Source: Ottelia alismoides
Taxonomy: Eukaryota > Streptophyta > Magnoliopsida > Alismatales > Hydrocharitaceae
Assembly (NCBI GenBank): GCA_037367405.1
Contig: JAZKJV010002943.1
Coordinates: forward strand, 1 to 64,000
DNA: 64,000 bases
Direction of reading: 5' to 3'
Below the pieces are notes generated by a model. The model had not been told where the DNA came from, ran no database searches, and saw only the letters and a list, made by a program, of their open reading frames with translations. Shown here piece after piece: positions 54,635 through 64,000 of this stretch (positions are counted from its first letter, which is position 1; each line of letters starts with the position of its first letter). A program made the position numbers and the translations under genes.

Positions 54635-57009
54635 TTGGATTTCGTCTCCGGCCTCAATCCGCAGCAACAGGAAGCCGTCCGCCATCTCGAGGGTCCGCTC
54701 CTCATTCTGGCGGGCGCCGGCTCCGGCAAAACCCGCGTCATCACGCATCGCATCGCCCATCTGATGACCGCCCACGGCGTCCCCCGGCTGGTCGATCCTC
54801 GCCGTCACCTTCACCAACAAGGCCGCCGGTGAAATGCGCGAACGCATCGCCAACCTCCTCACGCGCGCCGGCGCCTCCGCCCAAGGTACGCCCGAAGTCT
54901 CCACGTTCCATTCCTTTTGCGTCCGCCTGCTCCGCCGCGACGGTGATCGTCTGGCCGGAGATCCGCCCCGGCTTCACCCGCAACTTCAACATCTACGACG
55001 ACGGCGACCAGACCTCGCTCGTCAAGCAAATCTGCCGCGCCAACAACGTCGACGAAAAGCAGACCCCCGCGCGCCAGTTTCTCTCCCGCATCTCCCAGGC
55101 CAAGAACTCCGGCGAGAGCTTCGAAGAGTTCCTCAAGAGCCCCGACCCGAAGGTCCGCCAGATCGGCTTCGTCTTCGAGCGCTACGAGGACGCCCTCCGC
55201 CAGGCCAACGCCGTCGATTTCGACGACCTCCTGCTGCTCAGCGTCCGTCTGCTCGCCCACGACGAGGCCACCCGCGACAAGTACAACCACCGCTTCCAGT
55301 TCCTGATGATCGACGAGTATCAGGACACCAACCGGCCCCAATACGAGCTCATCCGTCTGCTCACCCGCCGCCACTCGAATCTCGCCGTCGTCGGCGACGA
55401 GGATCAATCCATCTACGGCTGGCGTGGCGCCGACATCAAGAACATCCTCGATTTCGAGCGCGACTACGCGAACGCCAAGATCATCCGCCTCGAGCAGAAC
55501 TACCGCTCCACGCAGAACATCCTTTCGGCCGCCAGCGCCGTCGTTGCCCGCAATACCCAGCGCATGGGCAAAACGCTCTGGACCGACGCCTCGCCCGGCG
55601 CGCCTATCACGCTCTTTGAAGGCATCGACGGCGAGCAGGAAGCCATCTGGGTGGCCGACACCATCGAAAAGGTGCTCGACCGCGAGCCCAACACGCGCAT
55701 CGCGATCCTCTATCGCACCAACTTCCAATCCCGCCAGCTCGAAGAGGCTCTCCGCCGCTACGGGCGCAAGTACGTTGTCGTCGGCGGCATCAGCTTCTAC
55801 CAGCGCGCCGAAGTGAAGGACCTGTTGAGCTACTTGAAGCTCCTGGTCTCGCCCAGCGATTCCATCGCGCTCGGCCGCGTCATCAACACCCCGGCGCGCG
55901 GCATTGGCAAAACCACCCTCGAGCAAATCGAGCAATACGCGCGCGACCATCAGCTCTCGATGTGGAAGGCCATCGCCCGCCTGCTCGAGACCAACGCCTT
56001 CGCCGCCCGCGCGCATCAAGCTCTGGAAGGCTTCGTCAAGCTGATCATCGGCCTCCAGGACACGCTGACCACCGAAGGCATCGACGAGACCCTGCGCCAG
56101 ATTCTCGAGCGCACCGGCTATCGCCGCATGCTCATCGAAGACAAGAGCCAGGACGCCGAATCCCGCCTCGGCAACCTCGAGGAGTTGATCAACGCCGCGG
56201 CGGACTCCACGTCGCGCGGCGAAGGCGTCACCGAATTCCTCGACCACGCCGCGCTCGTCGCCCAAACCGACGACATCGACGCGAGCGCCGCCATCTCGCT
56301 CATGACGATGCACAACGCCAAGGGCCTCGAGTTCCCCACGGTCTTCGTCGTCGGTCTCGAGGACGGCCTGTTTCCCAGCTCCCGGTCCATCGAAAGCGAG
56401 TCCGGCATCGAAGAGGAGCGCCGTCTCTGCTACGTCGCTCTCACTCGCGCCGAAAAGCAGCTCTTCCTCACTCTGGCCCGCGCCCGGCGCCGTTTCGGCG
56501 GCGGCATGCCCGAGCCTTCCGTGCGCAGCCGCTTCCTGGCGGAGATCCCTCCGGAGCTCGTCCGCAAGGCTCAGGCGGGCCGTTATTTCGAAGCGCCGCT
56601 GCCCGAAGTCGACCTCGGCGCCGAGCAGCATCTGGTCCGGGAATCGGTGCAGAGGACAACGTACACCGGAAAGACTTATAATTCAGTAGAGAACATCTCG
56701 CAGTTCTTCAGGGACCGTGGAATCAAGCCTTCGGGTTTGCCGCCCGCCCCGGCGAGTGCGAGGCCGGCCGCGCCGCCGCCTCCGCCGCAGTTCAAGCCCG
56801 ATGCCCCGGCTCCGGCGAGCCGCCCGGCCATCCGGCCCGCCAAGCCGAAAGTCTTGCGGAGCGGATGCCGGGTGTCGCACCCGAAGTACGGCTCGGGAAC
56901 GCTGCTGCGGGTGGAGGGCGAGGGCGAGGAAGCCAAACTGACCATCAGCTTCCGTAGCGGGCTCAAGAAAATGGTCGCCAAGTACGCAGGAATTACCATC
57001 GACGAATGA
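54635..57009 (+). CDS. pcrA: ATP-dependent DNA helicase PcrA/UvrD (frameshifted near N-terminus)
   Basis: An SF1A helicase of about 790 residues used in nucleotide-excision repair and plasmid/fork processing. Start TTG 54635 gives [20 protein letters not shown]. Walker A is [12 protein letters not shown]; after breaks near 54790 and 54945 the frame continues with [13 protein letters not shown] (motif Ia), [13 protein letters not shown] (motif II), [16 protein letters not shown] (motif III) and [11 protein letters not shown] (motif VI). The C-terminus has a Pro/Ala linker and the PcrA-tail Tudor-like region ([20 protein letters not shown]). Its stop overlaps the start of a 55-residue basic protein (ATGA). 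Confidence 0.9.
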
Positions 57010-57173
57010 ATACGAAGAACATCACCGATACCGCCGCTCGCAAGACGGCCAAGCGCGCCGCTCGCAAGAAGGCCGAGGAGAAGGCGCCGCTCCAACCGCG
57101 CCCTTCCACCGTCGCGCGCGGTTCGATGAAGAAGAAAGTGAAGAAGGTGGTCAAGGGCCAGCGTAAGCGCTAG
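57006..57173 (+). CDS. 55-residue Lys/Arg-rich protein, translationally coupled to pcrA
   Basis: The ATG at 57006 overlaps the pcrA TGA (ATGA), so ribosomes finishing PcrA can restart here. The protein starts [20 protein letters not shown] and ends MKKKVKKVVKGQRKR; 21 of 55 residues are Lys or Arg, with a basic helix in each half and a Pro-containing middle. No acidic patch or membrane segment. It is probably a nucleic-acid-binding accessory of the helicase; no family is recognised. A terminator hairpin (57207-57226) follows 33 bases later, supporting a bicistronic unit. Confidence 0.6.
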   Translation: MNTKNITDTAARKTAKRAARKKAEEKAPLQPRPSTVARGSMKKKVKKVVKGQRKR

Positions 57174-57206
57174 GCGCTTTCGCCCCGACCAACGTGGCTT
57201 CGAACA

Positions 57207-57226
57207 GGGGACGGCGTGCCGTCCCC
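57207..57226. terminator. Rho-independent terminator after pcrA operon
   Basis: An 8-base stem GGGGACGG/CCGTCCCC with CGTG loop, followed by TCTTCGTGTTTCT. It lies between the pcrA unit and the convergent DUF4159 gene and could serve both, with weaker U-run on each side. Confidence 0.65.
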
Positions 57227-57251
57227 TCTTCGTGTTTCTCTACGCCGCGCC

Positions 57252-58055
57252 TCAATGCGACAGCGCGTATACCACTGCATTGATCCCGATCTTCATTCCC
57301 AGCGTCGCCGCCTCGCCCGGATACCGCGGATCGTCGGCCATGTGCCAAGCGTCGCCCAGGTCGTTGTTGAACGCGATCGCCACCATCACGCGGCCCTGAT
57401 CGTCACGCACCGCGCGCCAATGCGGCTCCACGCCGTCGGCGCGATAAGCTGTGCCCCGATACCTCAGCGTTCGGAAGTTCGGAATCTGCGTCTTCTCGGT
57501 CAGCTCATAGAGCGTGTGGAACACCGGGTCGTCATCCGGTAGCTCCTCGATCTCCCGGTCCGGAAAGATCATCTGCATCCCGTCGCGGAAGCCGTCCCAT
57601 TCATCCGTGCCGAAGAAGCTGTCACAAAACAGGAAGCCGCCGCGATTGAGATAGTCGCGCAGCTTGGCGGCCTGCGTGGGGCTCAAGCTCCAGGCGCCGG
57701 GCAGCGCCACGTGCAGGTAGGGCCAATGATAGATGTCGTTGCCATCATCGGGATTCACGGGCTGCTCCACGCTCCGCACGTCGATGCGGGTCAGCCGCCG
57801 CACGATCGCGGCAAACGTCCGATCGCCTTTGGGATAAATCAACCGTCCACGCCGTGCCGCCGTCCAGCCAGTTGCCGCCCCGCCCAAACCGGCCTACGCC
57901 GCGAAAACCGTGTGACGGATACATCAGCCGCCCCAGCACGAACTCCGTTCGCGCCTGATAATCCGGGGGCAGGCCAGCGGCGGTGTCGAAGCCCTCGAGC
58001 GGCGGATACTCGCGGAAGGCTGCTGCGCCAGCAGCAGGCCCAGCGCGGCCAACAT
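57252..58055 (-). CDS. DUF4159 domain-containing secreted protein (frameshifted)
   Basis: A protein of about 265 residues. ATG 58055 begins MLAALGLLLAQQ, a signal-like start, then after a shift near 58020 EYPPLEGFDTAAGLPPDYQ and, after another near 57845, YPKGDRTFAAIVRRLTRIDV. The C-terminal part contains the DUF4159 landmarks: YLHVALPGAWSLSPTQAAKL, LNRGGFLFCDSFFGTDEW and GINAVVYALSH. This domain resembles class I glutamine amidotransferase-like folds and is common in Solibacter relatives; the function is unknown. It is divergent from the ligase gene (56 bases). Confidence 0.8.
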
Positions 58056-58111
58056 GCCAACGCCCAGCGTGCTGCCATCCACCCAGCATACCTTGCGTAT
58101 ACTCTCCTGAC

Positions 58112-59580
58112 ATGACGCTTCTCAACGGCTTCCGCCGCGCGGTCACCCTTTACCCCGACCGCCCGGCCATCCTCCACGGCGATTCCGTCCTCCCTACCGC
58201 GCCTTCGCCGGCCGCGTCTACCGCCTCGCCCAGGCCCTCCGCCACCGCGGCATCCAAGAGGCGACCGCGTCGCCGCCCTTCTCCTCAACTCGCCCCGCTA
58301 CCTCGAGCTCTACTTCGCCTGCGCCGCCGCCGGCGCGGTCATTGTGCCCATCAACACGCGCTGGAATCAGGCCGACATCGATTTCTGCCTTCGAGATCGG
58401 GCACGAAGATCCTGTTACTGACCACGCCTTCGACGCCGTCGCCGCCCCGCCCGGCACCCTCCCTCTCCGCGATGCCGATTACGAAGCCCTCTTCGCCAAT
58501 GTCGAGCCCGCTCCTCCCCGCCGAGCTCGACGAGGAGGACCTGGCCGCGCTCATGTACACCAGCGGCACCACCGGTGGACCGAAGGGCGTCATGCTCACC
58601 CACCGCAATCTCTACACCCACGCGCTGCAGGTCATCTGCGAGCTCGAAGTGCCCGCTGGCTGGGTCTTTCTCCACGCGGCGCCCATGTTCCACGCCGCCG
58701 ACGCCGGCATGCTCTTCGCCGTCACCTTCAAAGGCGCCGCCCACGCCTTCCTGCCCGCCTTCCAGCCGGAACAATGGCTGGCCACCGTCGAAAGCTGCGC
58801 GTCAACGCCACCGTCCTCGTCCCGACGATGATCAACCTGATCGTGAATCACCCTCGCGTCCAACGATTTCGACACGTCCAGCCTCACTCATCTTCTCTAC
58901 GGCGCCTCGCCCATGCCGCCCACGCTGCTGGCGCGCGGCCTCGAACGCTCGGGCCTGTCTTTGTCCAAGGCTACGGGATGACCGAATCCAGCCCTCTCAT
59001 TACTCTTCAGCTCCATGCCGAACACGTCCCCGAAAGGACCGGCACCGCCGGCCGCCCCATGCTCGGCACCGAAGTTCGCATCGTCGACGATCACGACTTC
59101 GACGTGCCGCTCGGCCAGCCCGGCGAAGTCATCATGCGCGGCCCGCACCGCATGAAGGGGTATTGGAATCGTCCCGACGCCAACGCCGAAGTGCTCCGCG
59201 GCGGCTGGCTCCATACCGGCGACCTCGGCCGCATGGATGCCGAGGGCTTCGTCTACATCCTACGACCGCAAGAAGGACATGGTGAAAACCGGCGGCGAGA
59301 ATGTCTACTGCCCGGAAGTGGAAGCGGCGCTCGTTTCGCATCCCGCCGTGCTCGAAGGCGTCGTTTTCGGCGTGCCCGACGCCAAGTGGGGCGAATCGCT
59401 CCGCGCCGCCATCGTGCTGCGCGCTGGCCACCAGGCCACCGCCGACGAGCTCATCGCCTATTGCCGCGCCCGCCTCACGCACTTCAAGTGCCCGTCATCG
59501 GTCGAGTTCCACGAATCGCTGCCCAAGGGCGGCCCGGCAAGGTACAAAAGAACCTGCTCCGCCGGTCCCATTGGCCCTAA
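58112..59580 (+). CDS. Acyl-CoA ligase, AMP-binding family (heavily frameshifted)
   Basis: About 490 residues of an acyl/aryl-CoA synthetase, broken by roughly eight frame changes. In order one can read MTLLNGFRRAVTLYPDRPAI, the A3 motif YTSGTTGGPKGVMLTHRNLY, HAAPMFHAADAGM, GMTESSPLITLQL (A5), YWNRPDANAEVLRGGWLHTGDLGR, the hinge/A8 motif YDRKKDMVKTGGENVYCPEVEAAL and the catalytic Lys motif GKVQKNLLR at the end. All motifs survive, so the enzyme is intact apart from indels. It activates a fatty or aromatic acid. Its stop overlaps the pyrB stop by 4 bases. Confidence 0.75.
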
Positions 59581-60753
59581 CTGCTCAGCGCGGGCATCGC
59601 GTAGCGGCTCTGGTAGTAGTGACGATCTTGCCGTCCACGTCGAACAGGTGCGCCAGCAGCGCCGCCCGGATCCACATGCCGTTGGCGCTTGCCGGAAGTA
59701 CATCGCCCGAGGATCGTTGTCGATCTCCGTGGGGATCTCCTCGTTGCGCGGGAACGGATGGAGAATCGCGCAGTAGTCTTTCATCCGCGTCAGCATCTCG
59801 CTCGACAGCGCGAAGGCCGAATGATCATACGTCTCGAAAACTGTGCGATCTTCCTCCGTATCGTGTTCGTGCTGAATGCGCGTCATGTACAGCACGCAAG
59901 CTCGCCGGCCACCTCCGCCAGCGAATGCGAATGCTCCACCTTCACGCCCATCGCCCGCAGCCGCGCCAACATGTCCTCATAGGGCGCCAGCTTCGCGTAG
60001 TCCCGGATGATGAACACGAACCGCACGCTCGGCCACAAGGCCAGCAGCGTCGTCAGCGAGCGCCGTCCGCCCCTCGACCCACATCGCCGCAAAGCCGTAT
60101 GTCTTGCCGCCCAGCCCGCGTTGCAAGTCCGGATACTTCCGCCGCACTGCTCGAACCGCGCCGCCGACCGCACGCCTTCCTTCGGCGAGTGAACTCGAAC
60201 GACCGTTGGATCGTATAGATTTCGAGTAACGCCTGTGTTGGATGCTCGTCCGCGCCGGACCCCGCGTTCACAATCGGCACCGAGCGCTGCTGACGGCTGT
60301 CCAATTCGCTCATCAGATACGCGCAGCACTCAGCGAACTCGCTTGCGGGCTTCGCATCACGATCAGGTCGAAGTACGACGAGAACATCCGAATCGAAGTC
60401 GAGCGGCGATTCGCCCTTGAACTCCTCGACAGCGCCGAGATCGCGAATTTATGCAAACGATGCCCAGAATCTGGCACGCCGCCATGAAGCTCAGGAACGT
60501 GCGCGTGGAAGGCTGCGTGAAATACAACATCGCGCGCCGGTGAGAAAGCAGCCGCGTGAGAAAATCCTGTCCTTCGCGATGCCGGCTCATGGCTCGAAAT
60601 CATGCTGGCCACTTGGCACAAGTGGTCCAGCAACTCGCGGTCGCACTGCTGCGCGAAGATCAGGTGCTTCAGGCGTTCGTGGCGTTGGAATTCGGGGAGC
60701 TTGGCGATCAGCGGCCGGTTCAGGAGGGGTTCGTAGCGGGCAAGGAAATCCAT
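59577..60753 (-). CDS. pyrB: Aspartate carbamoyltransferase (heavily frameshifted)
   Basis: The pyrimidine enzyme that condenses carbamoyl phosphate with aspartate, about 390 residues. Start ATG 60753 (MDFLARYEPLLNRPLIAKLP). Motifs, across several frames: LYFTQPSTRTFLSF (STRT, carbamoyl-phosphate site), GSGADEHPTQALLEIYTI (HPTQ) and ILHPFPRNEEIPTEIDNDPR (HP-x-PR, aspartate-site loop). The last residues (MWIRAALLAHLFDVDGKIV) lead to a stop at 59577. At least six frame breaks; motif preservation says sequencing errors rather than decay. The leader upstream (60754-61060) holds a short reading frame and a hairpin. No pyrI-type regulatory gene is adjacent. Confidence 0.78.
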
Positions 60754-60793
60754 GCGGGTTCCTGTTATTGTAGCCGCCCGCCCGAAATGGGAA

Positions 60794-60846
60794 GAAGGCC
60801 TCGAAACGCTCTACCGGGGTTTGTGCCGGCAGGGTTCGAGGCCTTC
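60794..60846 (-). promoter_or_regulatory. Hairpin in the pyrB leader, candidate attenuator
   Basis: A 12-base perfect inverted repeat (GAAGGCCTCGAA / TTCGAGGCCTTC) encloses a 29-base loop that itself holds CCGG...CCGGC. On the minus strand, toward pyrB, the stem is followed by TTCTTCCC and the pyrB ATG is 41 bases past it. No other gene on this strand could use it as a terminator, so it is a leader element. Its function as an attenuator is inference. Confidence 0.5.
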
Positions 60847-60941
60847 GGATACGTTTCAGAAGCCTGGTTTTCTCGAGCGTGAAGCGATCAGGTCATCCCC
60901 CGTACCGCAGGGACGCCCCCGTCACTGAACGAGACCGCGAT

Positions 60942-61030
60942 CTACTTCGTTGAGCAGTCGCTCGGGCAAGTGATCAGCAGTCGATCACCTCACGCACAGG
61001 CCGCTGGGAACGTTTACTGTCTGATGTCAT
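60942..61030 (-). CDS. Short Cys-containing leader-type reading frame upstream of pyrB
   Basis: As sequenced, ATG 61030 opens an 18-codon frame ending at 60974 (MTSDSKRSQRPVREVIDC). If one base is missing after that Cys, the frame continues MITCPSDCSTK and stops at 60942, giving 29 residues with three Cys. Upstream on the same strand is AAAGGAGGTGG, an unusually long Shine-Dalgarno, 12 bases before the ATG. This region already shows many one-base losses in pyrB itself. It could be a leader peptide or a chance frame. Confidence 0.35.
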
Positions 61031-61036
61031 TCGACT

Positions 61037-61054
61037 GGACCACCTCCTTTCTCA
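61037..61054 (-). promoter_or_regulatory. Extended Shine-Dalgarno complementary to 16S 3' end
   Basis: On the minus strand the bases read AGAAAGGAGGTGGTCCAG. This is complementary to the conserved 3' end of bacterial 16S rRNA (…TGGATCACCTCCTTTCT) over the whole length with a single difference. Ordinary sites use 4-7 bases. It precedes the short frame at 60942-61030. Confidence 0.5.
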
Positions 61055-61055
61055 G

Positions 61056-61069
61056 TGATGCTTGCATCA
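61056..61069. promoter_or_regulatory. Palindrome, possible operator
   Basis: TGATGC-TT-GCATCA is a perfect 6-base inverted repeat with a 2-base centre in the shared pyrB / protease divergent region, just upstream of the extended SD. A second imperfect dyad (ATGAGTGTTCGTTCAT, 61104-61119, 10 of 16 matched) lies 35 bases away and resembles TetR-family operators. Both are candidates only. Confidence 0.3.
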
Positions 61070-61267
61070 TAGGGCGAACCCGGGACGAATGTCAACAGCA
61101 ACAATGAGTGTTCGTTCATGGGACGTTTTTCAAACTCCTGCGTCTATCCGGATGTCGCCGCTCTGGCTTTTGCAACCCCCGCGCCAGGTCATGCATCTGC
61201 TTGAGCAGCAAGGTAAAATCTGAATTGAGGCACTGCCGTGTCCGATTTGGAGGACTGAGAGAAGCGT

Positions 61268-62910
<1,643 letters not shown>

Positions 62911-62931
62911 CCTCCCCACGCAGCAAGCAGC

Positions 62932-62971
62932 AAAAAAAAGCGGCGGCCTCTCTCTCACTGAGGGGCCGCCG
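62932..62971. terminator. Bidirectional rho-independent terminator
   Basis: A 10-base stem (CGGCGGCC plus two pairs, 62941-62950 with 62962-62971) and loop. On the minus strand it is followed by eight T (62939-62932), an excellent terminator for the glycosyltransferase; on the plus strand by GAATTGCTTCT, weaker, for the DegP-like gene. Confidence 0.8.
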
Positions 62972-63107
62972 AATTGCTTCTGATCACAAGGAGGAGCGGA
63001 ATGTCGAACCAGTTGTGTCGACCGATTCGCCCGCGTTGAATTCAGACTACGCCTGAGCCTTCTTGGAATCGACAGATCAGAGGTACTGGACTCGGCTCGT
63101 TTTCGTA

Positions 63108-64000
63108 CTAGCGGCTGCCGCCGCGCGCCGCTTGCCGCTCTTTGCGCTCCCGGATCTCGCGCACCGCGTAAATCCGCCGGGCCCTGGCTCTCGAAGTACG
63201 TCCGCATGATCAGTTCGCCCAGAATTCCGGTGGAGAACATCATCATCCCGCCCAGTAGCAGCAGCGCGCCCGCAATCAGCAGCGGACCATGCGCCGTCAC
63301 GATCTCCCCGCCCAGCAGCTTGTAGCCCGTCAGGTAGGCCATGATCAGCCCGCCCAGGGTACAGCCCACCAGCCCGATCATCCCGAAGAAATGCATCGGC
63401 CGCGTGAAGTACTTCAGCAGGAACCGGATCGTCAGAATGTCGAACATCACCCGGAACGTGCGGCTCAGCCCGTAGTGCGAAGCGCCCGTCTCGCGCGGCA
63501 CGTTCTTGATCGGCACCTCCACACGCGAGCGCCATACAGGCTGGCCAGCGCCGGAATGAAGCGGTGCAGTTCGCCGTAGAGATCACGTCCTTCAGCACCT
63601 CTCGGCGATACGCCTTGAACGTCGTGCCGAAGTCGTGCAGATCAATGCCCGACGCCTTCGCCATCAGCCAGTTCGCGATCCGCGACGGAATCTTCCGCGT
63701 CACGGCATTGTCCACGCGATTTCTTCCGCCAGCCGCTGGCGATATCGAAGCCTTCGTCGATCTTCTTCATCAGCGACGGAATGTCTTCGGGCGCATGCTG
63801 CAGATCGCCGTCCATCGAAATCACGATGTCGCCCTGCGCCTCGTCGACCCGGCCGATAGCGCAGCCGTTTGTCCGAATTGCGCCGCAGGCGGACCACCTT
63901 CAGCCGCTTGTCCGTCTCCACCAGATTCGCCAGCAGGTCGAACGAGCGATCCGTCGACGCGTCATCCACGAAAATGATCTCGAATGTGCGGTTCAGCGGC
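63108..64000 (-). CDS. GT2 family glycosyltransferase with C-terminal membrane helices (partial, frameshifted)
   Basis: The 5' end lies beyond the window, so the N-terminus is missing. Readable are IIFVDDASTDRSFDLL, MDGDLQHAPEDIPSLM (DXD-like), LHDFGTTFKAYRREVL and YGLSRTFRVMFDILTIRFLL. Two C-terminal transmembrane helices (FFGMIGLVGCTLGGLIMAYL and LLIAGALLLLGGMMMFSTGI) match polyprenyl-phosphate sugar transferases of the ArnC/GtrB/YkcC type. At least four breaks; the corrected ending is YFESQG then RRIYAVREIRERKERQ, with stop at 63108. A strong terminator lies about 140 bases after it. Confidence 0.8.

Noticed and set aside
54859..56631. A 590-codon minus-strand frame opposite pcrA
   Set aside because: Mirror of helicase motifs; the translated product is Val/Glu/Ala/Asp low-complexity with no fold signature.
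58112..60753. Acyl-CoA ligase and pyrB as pseudogenes
   Set aside because: All catalytic motifs remain across frames and neighbours (DegP-like, GT2) show the same indel density, so consensus error explains it better than decay.
61037..61054. Fragment of a 16S rRNA gene
   Set aside because: Only the 18-base tail complement is present; no 16S sequence lies next to it, and it is followed by a start codon at a plausible distance.

Overview
The window is high-GC, densely coded bacterial chromosome. The gene content points to Acidobacteriota, probably the Bryobacterales/Solibacter branch. The clues are an Oar-like TonB receptor with an N-terminal carboxypeptidase-regulatory domain, a DUF1552/DUF1592 pair, a periplasmic tricorn protease, a metallophosphoesterase whose tail resembles the Solibacter-type C-terminal domain, a VWA/HEAT protein, a DUF4159 protein and ECF sigma/anti-sigma pairs. 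This placement is inference from families; there is no rRNA gene to confirm it. I see no tRNA, CRISPR array, transposase or prophage gene.

Layout. 1-5 kb: envelope and proteolysis genes (lipoprotein, S41 peptidase, rhodanese, M23 peptidase, HEAT/VWA protein). 5-11.5 kb, minus strand: a tight operon rfaE2-mfd-PpiC/SurA chaperone-YhaM-type nuclease-BlaI regulator. 11.5-14.8 kb, plus strand: M20 amidohydrolase, purB, response regulator. 14.8-21.7 kb, minus strand: a small P-loop kinase and the flagellar basal-body/export operon flgB-flgC-fliE-fliF-fliG-fliH-fliI-fliJ. 21.7-25.2 kb: IPT lipoprotein, polytopic glycosyltransferase-like protein and GT2. 25.3-33 kb: a TonB receptor divergent from an ECF sigma - GMC oxidoreductase - gluconate-dehydrogenase subunit 3 - anti-sigma/HNH-like fusion - YVTN propeller locus, the most system-like unit here. 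33-39 kb: methyltransferase, large membrane protein, DksA-type zinc-finger protein behind a 570-base leader, a GT2-methyltransferase fusion and a Gfo/Idh/MocA oxidoreductase. 39-54 kb: DUF1552/DUF1592 cytochrome-type pair, hydrolase, FGE-domain protein, papain-like protease divergent from a tricorn protease, TerC, metallophosphoesterase, CotH-like protein, L31 and a second ECF sigma/anti-sigma/Spy-like operon. 54-64 kb: pcrA with a coupled 55-residue basic protein, DUF4159 protein, acyl-CoA ligase, pyrB behind an unusual leader, a DegP/HtrA protease and a GT2 cut by the window end.

Sequence quality is uneven. About 1-5, 6.9-7.2, 13.3-15.6 and 54.7-64 kb hold many single-base frame breaks inside otherwise well-conserved genes, while 15.8-54.6 kb is almost clean (one break). 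I annotate broken genes over their full span as one gene and treat most breaks as probable base-calling errors. Genes are tightly packed: several divergent pairs have start codons 0-23 bases apart and several convergent pairs overlap at their stop codons.
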